A stretch of 64,000 bases of DNA, from contig OW799234.1 in assembly GCA_941918925.1 (NCBI GenBank), positions 119,672,284 to 119,736,283 on the forward strand. The letters are read 5' to 3'. Position 1 is the first letter of the stretch, and every line of letters begins with the position of its first letter. The notes beneath the pieces are model-generated. The model was not told the origin of the DNA, searched no databases, and worked only from the letters and a program-made list of their open reading frames with translations. Source of the stretch: Phyto melanocephala. Lineage: Eukaryota; Arthropoda; Insecta; Diptera; Rhinophoridae. This document shows, piece after piece, positions 12,011 to 23,981 of the stretch. A program made the position numbers and the translations under genes.

Positions 12011-13117
12011 ATCAAATGCAATGAGAATTTTTTTAAATGAAGTTTCAGATTTTTCTGCACATATTATTAAAGATTTTTTTTTATAGATTTTGGGGAATTT
12101 TTTATAAATAATCTATAGATAAATATTTTATTAGATTTTTTTCTAATTGGGACTCACTGCTTTGATTTGTCATTTATTTTGTTTCCATGTGCATTTATTT
12201 GTAAATTTTTGTTTGGTTTTGTTTTCATATATTTCAAAATTTTTTTTGCTTCGGGTTTTTTACATATTTTTTTACGTCGTGTGCCATTTTTCATATTGTT
12301 AGTTAATTAACATGCAACTCACATTATTGGGAGAATTTAATAATTGTTAGTTGAGAAATTTTGAAGTCAAAGAAAAACGAATCCTTTATTATGCTTTTAT
12401 ATTTTATAAGAATTATAATAGAAATTTTATTCTATTAACAAAAAAAAAATATCAAAATAAAGGTAATACGAGTATGTATTCTTATTTCGCTAAATATTTT
12501 ATTATTTACATCTGACATTTTATGCTCCACTTCTACTCATTTTTACTCATGCTTTTAACTCGGGGATGCCACACTTTGTGCATTGCTAGCTTGGTTGCTT
12601 TGTTTGAACTTTTTTAAGGTTTTAATAAAAAGGAGTTACTTTTAGTTGTAAAATGCAAAATTGAGATAATTTTTAAATAAAAATAATTAATTAAAATTAT
12701 ATTTTTTTTATATAAATATTATTTAAAATCAAATGTGCAAGAGCTCTGTATTTAAACTTGAATCATTAAAATGTGTAAGATATAATTAATCAGTAGCAAT
12801 CAATTGATATATTAATAAAACAAACGCTGTAAAGAAGGATTTAAATTTGGTGACATCTGAAATTAAGGGACAATATCATTTTATAAATATATATGAAGAT
12901 TACTTTAGATGTCAGAATCTAAGAGATTTGTTTATTTTTCTTTAAATATTAATACAAACAAATATAATTTTTAAACATTCAAACACTTTGAGGTATAATT
13001 TTATTAAGATATATGTATATTTTCAACACTATTTTAAAATTCCTTGGATTTATTTTGCTACTTCAGTAATTGAATTTATACTAAGAAACGTAATTTGAGA
13101 AAGTGGTCCGTCTCTAC

Positions 13118-13243
13118 AAATAGGGACTTAAATAAGTACTTACCACCCTCGCTTACGAATATGGACTCGTATAAGTACTTATTACGGTTGCTTATAAATA
13201 GGTACTTAAATAAGTACTTACTTTTGTAGCAATATATAAGTAC
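13118..13243. repeat. short tandem repeat carrying AAGTACTT palindromes
   Basis: Imperfect units of roughly 50-56 bp, each containing TAAGTACTTA within segments such as CCCTCGCTTACGAATATGGA and GGTTGCTTATAAATAGGTAC. At least four AAGTACTT palindromes occur within about 130 bp. Confidence 0.55.
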
Positions 13244-13771
13244 TTGATTTTAATAACCTAAATAAACAATTACTATTATGGACGTACAGAAGTCGTTCGG
13301 TTCTTCAAAGGACGAAAATTCGGTTAGATTATTCTGCGATACGTAAATTTCAAATTTAAAAATCAGTGAAAATCTGTAAGTCGCCACTTTTTAATGAAAT
13401 GCTTTAGCGCTGTTGTGCAAATAATTATTACTTATACCTTATACCTGTTAAACTAAATGAGAATTATAACAAGTTATGTATTTAAATGGCTTCTAGCAAA
13501 TTTCGCAATAAGAAATTGTATTGTGTGTGTATCTAAGCAAATGTCTGAAAATAAGTACTTTCGTATCACATTATAAATCAAGTCATTACTAAAATACTTC
13601 TTAGTAAGACAGACGATATGTAATATACATTGAAAAGTATGTTGTTTAGTAGGAGCAAGAACTAGTTTTTGCTGGGATTGTTCAAGTAAGAAAAAATTCT
13701 TGTTATTTAAATCCTCACACAACCGTGATTTTTTTCAAACAATGAATTGGTTTAAAATTTAAACTTTAAAT

Positions 13772-13970
13772 CAAGGCAAATTTATTCATCAGGTATTCTT
13801 GATTCGTCAGCTGATTATTAACTTATTTTAAACTTCAGCTGTCAAAGTCGATGAATAAAAATAATATTCCCTCTTCTCTCATTTCAAATGTCAAACTTCA
13901 TATATAAAATACATAAACAAAAAAAAAATTTTTTTCCGAACTGCGATTACCTGATAATAAATATGCCTTG
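13772..13970. mobile_element. MITE (family also at 33058-33247)
   Basis: The left end AAGGCAAATTTATTCATCAG pairs with the right end, reverse complement AAGGCATATTTATTATCAGG. The interior shares CTCTTCTCTCATTT and an A-run/T-run block with the copy at 33058-33247. No coding capacity. Confidence 0.6.
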
Positions 13971-14346
13971 CTTTAAATATGCACGTTTTGACCGTTTCAT
14001 TTAATTTAGAAAAATATTTTTTTTTATTTGTTTCTTTACTCATCGTAGTTAATTCTTATGCTCATGCTCTGTTAAAAAAAAATTCAACGAAATTAAGAAT
14101 AACTACTAAAGCTTTTATTTTATATTTTTTTACTGAGCAAATTTAAAAAAAATGTACCAATTTGGTAAAATCCGACTAAATTGGCATCCCTGGTTCCTTT
14201 ATTCTCATCAGTGTTTCTTTGAGTGTATTGCAATGCCATGGAGTTTTGGGGCACTGAACTTTAATGTATTTTTGAGATTTTTGTTATTGTTACTGCCTTT
14301 TTATTTTTTGTTGTATTTCGTTTAACTACATACTCTTCTCTATTTT

Positions 14347-15901
14347 TATACCCTTCACACAGTGAAAAAGGGTATATATAGGTTTGTCATTCCGTGTGAA
14401 ATTTCTACAATTTTCATTTCCGACCCCATAAAGTATATATTTTCTGAAAGCTTATGAATAGGGGAGTCGATTAAGCCCTGTCAGTCTGTCCGTCTGACCG
14501 TCTGTCCGTGTGTATGTTGAAATCAACTTTTTGAAGCCCCCCGACATAGGTTGGACCCGGGTAAAGTATTAAAATATCAGAAATATTCGGGAGTAGATCG
14601 GTATTGAAAATCAGAAATATCGGTGCATAAACAACTGAGATATGAGCAAAAACCCACGACCACCTCGATTTTTTTTCACAAAAACAACATTACAACAACA
14701 ACATACATACATACAAACGTGTATACTGGTTAGAGAAAACGTGGCATCGAATCCCAACTGAGCCAAAAAAAAATTTTTTTTAATTTTTTTAAAATTTTTT
14801 TATACCCTTCACACAGTGAAAAAGGGTATATATAGGTTTGTCATTCCGTGTGAAATTTCTACAATTTTCATTTCCGACCCCATAAAGTATATATTTTCTG
14901 AAAGCTTATGAATAGAGGAGTCGATTAAGCCCTGACCGTCTGTCCGTCTGTCCGTCTGACCGTCTGTCCGTGTGTATGTTGAAATCAACTTTTTGAAGCC
15001 CCCCGACATAGGTTGGACCCGGGTAAGGTATTAAAATATCAGAAATATTCGGGAGTAGATATGAGCAAAAACCCACGACCACCTCGATTTTCTTTTCATA
15101 AAAACAACATTACAACAACAACATACATACATACAAACGTGTATACTGGTTAGAGAAAACGTGGCATCGAATCCCAGCTGAGGCAAAAAAATTTTTTTTT
15201 AAATTTTTTAAAAATTTTTTTTTTTAATTTTTTTTTTATTTTTTTTTATTTTTTATTTAATATATTATATATATTTTTATTATTTTTTTTTTTTTTTTTT
15301 TTTTTAATTTTTTTTTTATTTTTTTTTTGTTTTATATATATTATATATGTATATAATAATTTTTTTTTTTTTAATTTTTTTTTAAAATTTTTTTTTTTAA
15401 ATTTTTTTTTTTAAATTTTTTTTTTATTTTTTATTTTTTTTTTTGTTTTTTTTAACATACATACGTGAATTTACTGTTATTGCATGACTACACGTTGTGA
15501 AGGGTATATAAGATTCGGCACGGCCGAATATAGCGCTTTTACTTGTTTTAAATTTTTTTTTTATTTTTTATTTAATATATTATTTATATTTTTATTATTA
15601 TTTTTTTTTTTAATTTTTTTTTTATTTTTTTTTTTATTTTCTTTTTTGTTTTATATATGTATATTATATATATAATAATTTTTTTTTTAATTTTTTTTTA
15701 AATTTTTTTTTAAAATTTTTTTTTTTTAATTTTTTTTTTAATTTTTTTTTTTAATTTTTTTTTTTCGTTTTTTTAACATACATACGTGTACGTATTTCAT
15801 ATGGGATGAATGGTGATACAAGCAACTGTTATTGCATGACTACACGTTGTGAAGGGTATATAAGATTCGGCATGGCCGAATATAGCACTCTTACTTGTTT
15901 T
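14347..15901 (+). mobile_element. INE-1-like element nested inside another INE-1-like element
   Basis: There are two complete 5' modules (14347 and 14801), each starting TATACCCTTCACACAGTGAA. There are also two complete 3' modules ending in CTTGTTTT (near 15547 and 15901). The simplest reading is an outer element (14347-14800 plus 15550-15901) whose T-rich tract was the insertion site of an inner element (14801-15549). The two 5' modules are nearly identical, which suggests recent activity. Both have the internal GCATCGAATCCCA block in the common orientation. Confidence 0.85.
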
Positions 15902-16151
15902 CGTATTCTATTGAAATTCTTGTTTTTGAAAATAATTGTAAATAATTTAATTTTTATTTTTCTAATGCAGCAATAATAATTTGTAAAGGTGTTTTTAATG
16001 TATGTTCTGTTATTTATTGTTTTTTTTTCTTTTTTTAATGTTAAGGTTAGTTTCTTAATTTTAATTTAAGCCTTTGATTTGAAAGGATTTGCTTATCTGG
16101 GGGATATAAAAAAATTCGTTGAGAGAAATCTTGATATCAACATGTATATGT

Positions 16152-16330
16152 ACAGTGCCGGTCAAAATAATACCTACAGTTATAATGATATAATTAATAA
16201 TATAATTACTAATTAAAATTAAAGACGAACCTTTGTTAGTAAATGTCAAAAACCATAACATATTTTCTATTCTCATAGCGTTGTTAGTTTTTGTAAAATT
16301 TCATAATTTTGTGCGGTTAATGAAATAGCA
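16152..16330 (+). mobile_element. possible Tc1-type terminal repeat and flank
   Basis: CAGTGCCGGTCAAAATAATA is a typical Tc1-superfamily end (recognised from memory). A matching right end was not found. The Tc1-type transposase relic on the same strand at about 17196-17600 could be part of the same element, interrupted by Helitron sequence. Confidence 0.4.
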
Positions 16331-16621
16331 CTAGTTAACTAATCTTTAATGTATTCATTTAAATTAAAACAGACAAAAATAAGAACATAAGGCTCATATT
16401 AGATGTTTAATTTATAATTGTTAGTTTCTTGACCTTTTTTTAATAATATGTAATAATTTTGTTAAAGCTTTAGGTCTTTTAATTTGATTTTAATTTTTTA
16501 ATCAAACTATAAATTAAAAAAAACAAACATCAAGACACTAAACTAACAAAAAGATAAATAGATAATAAATACTCGTATTCTGATGCTGCTACCCAAAGTG
16601 GTAGCGAAATATCGATAAAAT

Positions 16622-16930
16622 AATCTATATATATACTCCAAAACCGTAAAGCCGATCGGACTCAAATTTTGGCAAGTTGTTGTACACATTCCAGGGAGTG
16701 TTTGTAAGTGGTGAAAAGTGGGCGGGGTTATGCCCATAAAAATAAGTTATAATTTTTAGCTACTTGCTCTGGACCAAATTTTCTTAAACTTTGCACACAT
16801 TTTGAGCTGTCATGACTATACAATTTCGTGATTAGAAAAGAGGGCAGTGCCACGCCCATAAAAAATTTATAATTTTAAGCTTCTTGCTCTTGATAGTCAA
16901 TCAAAATTCAGAATGAATTTTTATTCATTA
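16622..16930 (+). mobile_element. Helitron fragment (family of 25953-26562)
   Basis: It starts near TCTATATATATACTCCAAAA and continues with GCCGATCGGACTCAAATTTT, ACATTCCAGGGAGTGTTTGT and GTGGGCGGGG blocks. It ends near TTCAGAATGAATTTTTATTC. It lacks the terminal CTAG and hairpin seen in the 25953-26562 copy. Confidence 0.7.
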
Positions 16931-17159
16931 AGAGGTGTAACAACGCGTATCGTATAGGGGAATTTGTCACGTTTAAGGCTCTTTTCTTTGTCATAACTCG
17001 AGAACCACTAGTCCGAATAAGCTGAAACAAATTTAAAAAAATTAAGAATTACAATTCCTTTAATCTGTTCATACAACGTTTCGCTACATAAGCAACCGTT
17101 CCGCAGTTATAAATAAATGTATGAAGAAAAAAAATATTTTTTGCCCAAAAAATTTAAAT

Positions 17160-17213
17160 TACTTGTTGTAGACTGCAATAAAGCAATCTCGATGCTTGCA
17201 GTCCACGACAAGT
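17160..17213. repeat. 54-bp inverted repeat (hairpin)
   Basis: ACTTGTTGTAGACTGCAA is followed after a short loop by TTGCAGTCCACGACAAGT, its reverse complement with two mismatches. It may be a remnant of a transposon end, because it sits just upstream of a Tc1-type transposase relic. Confidence 0.6.
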
Positions 17214-17600
17214 GCAACTACTTTTTTTAAGGTATGTGACCAAACACTTGTCTTTCGCAAAGGCATATGTAATTTAAAAAATGAACTAACGTTCTATAGA
17301 TCATCTTATTTAATCCGAAGACAACCGATTAACGAATTCAAGCTGCAGCTTATAGCAAAAAGTATGAAAAATATTTGTTGTAGCATAATGGTATTGTGCT
17401 GTTTTTCATATCAAGTAGTAGGTCCAATATATTATATTAAAACAACTATGGTTTCAACCAAAAAAAATCTCGAAGGGGTTATATTTCCAATAATTGCCAA
17501 TAATGTGAATCTTTCAATAAGAGAATTACTCCAATCACATCAGCGAAGTGGCAAACTAATGGTTCATTGAAAACTTATGGTGTTTTCTTTTTTCACGTAA
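17196..17600 (+). pseudogene. Tc1/mariner transposase relic
   Basis: The open frame to 17570 (124 codons) contains a stretch reading as IMV.CCFSY..VGPI.YI..TM, the expected signature of Tc1-type transposases around the second catalytic Asp (family knowledge). After about residue 108 the similarity continues in the next frame (NHISEVAN, then WFIEN), indicating a frameshift and stop. The N-terminal DNA-binding half and the final catalytic residue are not recognisable. It lies between two oppositely oriented Helitron fragments. Confidence 0.55.
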
Positions 17601-17812
17601 ATGTTGCATTAATTCTACCGTATTCCTTTTTTTTTTTTTTTTTTAAATGTTCATTATTATCAATGGGTGACAAGTTCTTTTGTTGAAATGCTGCCATAAA
17701 AACCATAAAAATAAAATAAAATGTTACATGACGTACCCTAAATTAATTCAAAGGGTTAGAATACTACCCTATCGGTCAAGTGCAAGAAGTTAAAAATGAT
17801 AACGTTTTTTTT

Positions 17813-17980
17813 TTTTATAGGCGTAACCCTGCCCACTTTTTACCACCCATAAACACTCCCTAGAATGTGTACAACAGCTTGCTAAAGTTTGAGTCCGATC
17901 GGCTTTATGGTTTCGGAGTCTATAGCTAACACACAGACACACAGCTTTTAACTTTAATATATACCTATATAGATATAGAT
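17813..17980 (-). mobile_element. Helitron 5' fragment, opposite orientation
   Basis: On the minus strand it reads TCTATATAGGTATATATTAA, then CTGTGTGTCTGTGTGTTAGC and TATAGACTCCGAAACC. This is the same 5' module as at 25953, truncated after the GTGGGCAGGG block. Confidence 0.65.
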
Positions 17981-18157
17981 TTTTTAAACAGAAAATGCTC
18001 GACTAAATTTAACTTTTTCGATAAATTTTCCTTTTATAGAGTTTATGCTAAAAGTTCTCTTAATAATACATTTTATACTCTTTAAAAAAATGTTAAGAAA
18101 AATTCGCTTACATTTTTTGTTTTTTGAAAAAACAATTTTGTTTTTTAATGTTCTTCA

Positions 18158-18163
18158 TTTATT
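18158..18163 (-). terminator. polyadenylation signal AATAAA
   Basis: Minus-strand AATAAA lies 36 bp past the stop codon of the gene ending at 18199. Confidence 0.5.
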
Positions 18164-18198
18164 TAAATTTTCTGGATAATTTATAGATTTTACCATTT

Positions 18199-18744
18199 TT
18201 AAGCAGAAATTTCAGCACACGTTTGAATACGTGAAGGAAAACTGTTTAAAAAGTATTTGAAATTTGTCATGGCTATTTTAACACATGCTGGGCTATTATA
18301 AAATTTTCGTAAACCATTAATTATGTCCTTCTTAGTTGCGGTAAAAGAAGTCAACAATTTGTCCATTTGTGTTTTAAGTTTTTTAGCACATTTGGATGAG
18401 GGCTCAGTTTTAGCATCCCTACCTTCGTCATAACCACCATTTTCGCAGATATAATCATTGATATCAATAACTTTTGTTGTTATTGTCATAAGTCCCTTTG
18501 TATCAGCAAGTTCTGTTGCTAGGTTTGTGACAGCTTCATTTCCGCAGCTACTCCTTATTTTGTAGGTGAATTCATCGGCAGCATCGTCCAAATTAAGAAC
18601 AGATTCGAATAAGCAATTTACTCCTTGCAAATTCTTAACGCTTTTAGCGACATTGCTACTAAAATCGTTAATAGGTGTTCCCTCTACGACCAACCGCCCA
18701 GTTAGGGTAATGCATAAAAGAATAAATGCAATTTGGTTAGACAT
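18199..18744 (-). CDS. secreted six-cysteine protein, DUF725-like (copy 1)
   Basis: Single-exon gene for about 181 aa from the Met at 18744; an upstream in-frame Met at 18777 would give 192 aa. The 18744 start is preferred because it begins directly with a signal peptide (MSNQIAFILLCITLTGRLVV, cleavage near residue 22). The mature chain is mainly helical with six cysteines in the contexts GVNC, SSCG, YICE, SSKC, PACV and QTCA. The same pattern recurs in the genes at 23982-24518 and 28378-29439, so the three are paralogues. The pattern resembles Pfam DUF725, a family of small secreted fly proteins of unknown function (from memory). A TATA box lies about 75 bp upstream and an AATAAA follows the stop. 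Confidence 0.75.
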   Translation of the reverse strand: MSNQIAFILLCITLTGRLVVEGTPINDFSSNVAKSVKNLQGVNCLFESVLNLDDAADEFTYKIRSSCGNEAVTNLATELADTKGLMTITTKVIDINDYICENGGYDEGRDAKTEPSSKCAKKLKTQMDKLLTSFTATKKDIINGLRKFYNSPACVKIAMTNFKYFLNSFPSRIQTCAEISA

Positions 18745-18812
18745 TTTAGTTTTCTTTAAGTATGTGAATTGAAACACTTTTGAACTACTAATTTATCAAC
18801 CGTTATTTTCAT

Positions 18813-18822
18813 CTTTATATAG
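18813..18822 (-). promoter_or_regulatory. TATA box of copy 1
   Basis: Minus-strand CTATATAAAG lies about 70-80 bp upstream of the chosen start codon, leaving a short 5' UTR. Confidence 0.55.
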
Positions 18823-18829
18823 AGAAAAT

Positions 18830-20830
18830 TTCTATTTGCATTATTTAAAAACTTTGCACAAGTTTATTTGTATTCCAATTGATTATTATTGTTAAATATA
18901 ATTTTGTTTATTTCTTGTTGTTACTAACAAATATTAAGTTCAAAGAAATCTAATTAAATTTTATATAAAATTTAGGTAAACAATTTAAACAATTTCTTTT
19001 GTGAAGTACTTGTACTTGTGTTTATTAAAAATAAATGTCATTTGATTGGAATCAATGACACTGTTATTTAATAGAATATTCTTTTATTTTTTAAATTTGT
19101 TAATATTCAAAATAAATATTTCTTAAAGTATACATAAGTTGAATAACAAACACTTGTTTTTAATTCATACAATGTTGGTTGTTAAAATCTATCATAACAG
19201 TCTGAGTAAGTAGCGTCGTTATATTAAAAACAAATTTTTCGAGAACACAAGTTTAAATTTTAGCTTGTCGTGACGCATACGCTTTGTTGAGTCCTTTGAA
19301 AATCGGTAGCTTTATATTTTTGTCAGTTTAAGCCAATTTGTTAAGCAAAATTTCATAGACATTTTATCATAATGTTTAATTATTATCACAAAAAAATTAA
19401 AAACCTGGGTAAAACTTACGAAATTTAAATGCGAAGTGCGTAATAGCATATTTACACAGCAACGATATTCGTAATTCGGTGGGTTATTTGCAATTTGAAG
19501 CCTAGTTCATAATTCGATAATTTGCCATACAAAAATTTTGACGCAAATTACCAATTTTGTATGTAATTCATTTAGAATTACTACCGAAATTACAATAAAA
19601 TCAATATCATTTTTAAATTTTATCGGTAGTTTGTCGTAATCAGCTGTCAGAGAAGAATAAAAAATGTAATTTATACTATGTAAGAAAAGAAAAAAAAGAA
19701 GGATAATTATATAAGCAATTGTTATGTCCATGAGGTTATTAACCACATAAAGAATTAAGGAAGATACAAAAATGTGCTCAGACGGCCTAAGGGATATACA
19801 TGACAAGTATTTACAATTTTCTTAATTTTTTATTGTTATTTGTGGCAATTAGAAAAAAATGCTTAAGTCTGTTTTTAAAAAGTTTTTTGAAAAAATGTAG
19901 GCTAAAGCTATTACGCTATAACTTCCTGTGAGGTTGTCCAAAATAGTTGAAAATTTGCCTGAGGGTAGTTTGTATTCCCAATTTTCAATGATGTGATTAC
20001 ATCAATTCAAGCTTATGTCGACTTAACCAGTTTTTCCTTTTTGACACAGATGTGTAAATCAAGAATGTGTCGTGTGAACAGGGTTATTCGCATAAGTAAT
20101 TCAAAGAACAAATTACGTAATTGGCAACGTCGTCAAAAAAAAAAAGGTCTCAATTGTCCGTACTGGCTCTACAGGCTTCCAATCTTTTCCCGAAATTCTC
20201 AATCACACTTTTCAATAAACTTTTGTAAATGTATAGTTTATATCCGCTCAATAATGTTGTTTTTAAGCCCCTAAGCTGTTTTTGGATTATTGCTGTACAG
20301 TTCTGATTTCAAAAAATCCCACAAAAAATATCCTAAAACAAATAAAGAAATAAAGCAATTTCCAAACTTTTCTTTGTGCGGCGAGTGGCGAGTGACACCA
20401 TCCTGTTGAACCACATATTCTCTACGTCTAAATCATAGGCATAGCTGCCAGATTAAATAAAGGTAAAATTGTCTAATTTGGAGAAAATAAACGTCAAAAT
20501 CGTCAAATGGTTTACCCAAATCGTCACAAAAACATCAAAATAAAGAAACGCATTTTTTAAAACAATACATATTTTTATTTAATGCATAACATACCAAATT
20601 TTTTAAATCTAGAGAGACCAGTGGTTTTATTAGACCCTTTTAAGTTAAAAACATGACAATAAATATAATACAATTTAGAATTAATTTCAAAAACTAAATA
20701 CAAATAAATTGGCTGCATATTTTTGAACTATTTGACAAATAATTATAATCATTTTTTGCTGAAAATTCTACCGATTAAGACAGCTTTAGACAAGCGTAAG
20801 ACGAGCACAACGCTAAAATAAACTACACCG
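18830..20830. other. intergenic, no supported gene
   Basis: AT-rich, with short open frames (19507-19806 minus, 19993-20274 plus) that lack any recognisable domain, signal peptide or promoter. Nothing else identified. Confidence 0.45.
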
Positions 20831-20832
20831 TT

Positions 20833-21022
20833 TCACTTTTCAGCCCATAAATTTATTTCTGGATCTGCAAACCAGTCTTCCTTAATTTTTCTCTTCTTGT
20901 TGGTTACCTGTGAAAAACACCATTAAAATTTCATTTTAGCTACTACAAAGTTTTGTATAAAAAATGGTTGAAATTTCTACTTACAGAGGAAGAGCTGCTA
21001 CAATTTTCATCATCTTGGTTCT
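20833..21022 (-). CDS. possible terminal exons of an unrecognised gene or transposon ORF
   Basis: Two short minus-strand exons fit together: 20985-21022, bounded by CAATAG and GTAAGT, and 20833-20907, preceded by TTTTTCACAG. They join in phase 0 to give an acidic/serine segment (NQDDENCSSSSS), a basic KKRK stretch and the end KEDWFADPEINLWAEK, then stop. A further GTAAGT at 21079 could be an upstream donor, but the frame before it has a stop. I do not recognise the protein. It may be a host nuclear protein or a transposon gene cut by the insertion at 21221. Confidence 0.3.
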
Positions 21023-21220
21023 CTATTGAAAATAAAATGTTTAGTTATTAAGGTTTTAATTTAATTAAAAAGAACTTACCAATTTTTTATGTATTTAAGC
21101 TTTTAATTTGTCACTTATTTTTAAATAAATTAACTTAAAATATTAAAATGGTTTTAAACGCGTTGCCAAATTTATATTTATTCGTGTTGTAGGTATAAGT
21201 TGATAAAATGTGGCATATAG

Positions 21221-22507
21221 TATAGGGTCCGCCAAATAACTTTTTTATACCCTTCACACAGTGAAAAAGGGTATATATAGGTTTGTCATTCCGTGTGAAA
21301 TTTCTACAATTTTGATTTCCGACCCCATAAAGTATATATTTTCTGAAAGCTTATGAATAGGGGAGTCGATTAAGCCCTGTCAGTCTGTCCGTCTGTCCGT
21401 GTGTATGTTGAAATCAACTTTTTGAAGCCCCCCGACATCGCTTGGACTCGGGTGAGGTATTAAAATATCAGAAATATTCGGGAGTAGATCGGTATTGAAA
21501 ATCAGAAACATCGGTACATAAACAACTGAGATATGAGCAAAAACCCACGACCACCTCGATTTTGTTTTCACAAAAACAACATTACAACAACAACATACAT
21601 ACATACAAACGTGTATACTGGTTAGAGAAAACGTGGCATTGAATCCCAGCTGAGCCAAAAAAACATTTTTTTTTTATACCCTTCACCTGTGGTGTACAAG
21701 GGTATATATAGCTTTGTCATTCCGTTTGTAATTTCTACAATTTTCATTTCCGACCCCATAAAGTATATATTTTCTGAAAGCTTATGAATAGAGGAGTCTA
21801 TTAAGCCCTGACCGTCTGTCCGTCTATCCGTCTGTCCGTCTGCCCGTCTGTCCTTGTGTTGGTTGAAATCAACTTTTAGAAGCAACTATATGTTCCTCAG
21901 ATCTGTATATGGTATCAATCTCTTGGAAATATCCAGGAATGAATCGCTATTGAAATTCAGCACAATCGCCCCATAACTTTCTGAGATATGAGCAAAAAAC
22001 CACGACCACCTCGTTTTTTTCACAATTACAACAACAACATACATATATACATACATGTGAAAAACATACCAAACAAAAAAAAATTACAAAAAAAAAAATA
22101 TTAAAAATAAGAAAAAAATAATAAAAAAAACTAAAAAAAAAAAATTAAAAAAAAATTTTAAAGAAAATTTTAAACAATTTTTTTAAAAATTTTTCTAAAA
22201 AAATTTTTTAAAAAAATTTAAAAAAGATATAAAAAAAAAAAAATAAAATATAAATAATATATTAAATAAAATAAAATTTTTTTGGCTCAGCTGGGATTCG
22301 ATGCCACATTTATTCTAACGTGTACGTATGCACGTATTTTATATGGGATGAATGGTGATACAAACAATTGTTATTGCATGACTACACGTTGTGAAGGGTA
22401 TATAAGATTCGGCACGGCCGAATATAGCACTGTTACTTGTTTTTTTATATTTTTTTTTTAAATTTTTTTTTTTATTTTTTTTTAATTTTTATTTAATATA
22501 TTATTTA

Positions 22508-22539
<32 letters not shown>

Positions 22540-23394
22540 AATATTTTTTTTGTTTTTTTTTGTATATATATTTTAATTATTTTTTAAAATTTTTTTTTTT
22601 TTAATTTTTTTTTAAATTTTTTTTTTAATTTTTTTTTTAATTTTTTTTTTTTAATTTTTTTTTTAATTTTTTTTTTATTTTTTTTAACATACATACGTAA
22701 ATTTATAATTTTACAATGGGATGTTTTTATATATGTATGGTTTTTATATGTATGTGCGTATATCATATGGAATGGTGATACAAACTACTGTTATTGCATG
22801 ACTACACGGTGTGAAGGGTATATAAGATTCGGAACGGCCGAATATAGCGCTCTTACTTGTTTTTTTTGAAAATGCTATAAAAAAAGTGTAGCTTCGGCTG
22901 TGTGGCACGTAGCGCCGTCCTGTTGAAACCAAATGTTGCCAATATCCTCCTCTTCAATTTTTGTGAACAAAAATTCGTTCAACATGGTCTGATAACGATC
23001 GCCATTGACTACGGCCACTTCTTGCTCATTTTCGAAGAAAAATGGCCCAGTTATGCCTCTAGACGAAAATCCGTACCAAACAGTGACTCGTTTTGGGTAT
23101 ATCGGCTTTTCAATGCATGCGTGCGGGTTTTCTGTGCCCTAATTGCGACAATTTTGCTTATTTACATACCCGCCAAGATCAAAAGGAGCTTCATCTGAAA
23201 AGATGATTTTTTTGGCAAAATCGGCAAAAGTAATGTCGCAATATTTCCCATCGTTGTTTAAGCGTATACACAACCATATTCGTTCAGCGGAAGGATAAAA
23301 CTAATTATCTGTCAAATCAGACAAGAGCTAAGTGTTACCATTCACTAAATAAGCACTAGTTGAAAAAAAAAAACGTTTGATGGCGTACCCTATA
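21221..23394 (-). mobile_element. internally deleted Tc1/mariner element (copy 1), split by INE-1-like elements
   Basis: The ends TAGGGTCCGCCAAATA and, reverse complemented, TAGGGTACGCCATC are bordered by TA. Removing the nested INE-1-like block (21246-22864) leaves about 555 bp, matching the 548-bp copy at 44349-44896. The minus-strand relic reads as a transposase catalytic core with FSDEA, GYVNKQNC, VNGDRY and FQQDGATCHTA, as in Tc1/mariner DDE_3 transposases. It carries stops and frameshifts. Both the central N-terminal region and the C-terminal third are missing. Confidence 0.75.
21246..22864 (+). mobile_element. nested pair of INE-1-like elements
   Basis: The outer element starts with TATACCCTTCACACAGTGAA at 21246 and ends with CTTGTTTT near 22864. 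An inner element (21675-22443) starts with a hairpin around CACCTGTGGTGTACAAG and ends with its own CTTGTTTT. The outer copy has the internal GCATTGAATCCCAGCTGAGC block in the common orientation. The inner copy has it inverted (GGCTCAGCTGGGATTCGATG, following an A-rich tract). The pair sits in a T-run of the Tc1/mariner element. Confidence 0.85.
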
Positions 23395-23970
23395 CTATGT
23401 TAAAAATGTACAAAGTGGAAAAATTATTCACACAAACACATTAAATAATGATAGATTTATCTCTTTCACTCTGTTTTATTATTAAAAACATAAAAAACCG
23501 TTACAAATTATTTTTATTAAGTTTAAGGTTGATATAAAAGTAATGAAAAAAGTTGCAAAATTGAATTTTTGAAAATCGTCAAAAACATAAAATAAATCGT
23601 TAAATCGTCAACATGTAATTTTTAGAACGTAAAATCGTCAAAATGACGATAAATAGTCAAATCTCCATTTCCATTTCATCAAACAATTGTTTATAACCCC
23701 ACCTCTTTTATTTGTATTATCTTTAATTAAGTCGTCCATGAAACAGCGACGAGTGCATATGCTTAGCGGCTATGTTGATATTTATTCAAATACAGTGCGT
23801 AAGAAAATGATGATGATGGAATTAGAGAAACATTTTATTTTTAAAAAGTCAAATTTAAAACTGCAAAATTTATTGAAAATGTTTGAGCACCCTTTATAAT
23901 AATTCACGCACAAAATTACAGCAAAACTTTAATGTTCATCTTTTATTTTAGTTTTTACACGTCAAGAAAA
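23395..23970. other. intergenic, no supported gene
   Basis: Contains AATCGTCAAAA-type motifs near 23570-23660 that also occur at 20480-20550, on the other side of the Tc1/mariner insertion. This suggests the two flanks derive from a single older repeat. No gene is seen. Confidence 0.4.
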
Positions 23971-23981
23971 AATTTATTAAA

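Noticed and set aside
22584..22766. Lys-rich open frame (KKKLKKKLKKK)
   Set aside because: It is the reverse strand of the same T-rich tract.
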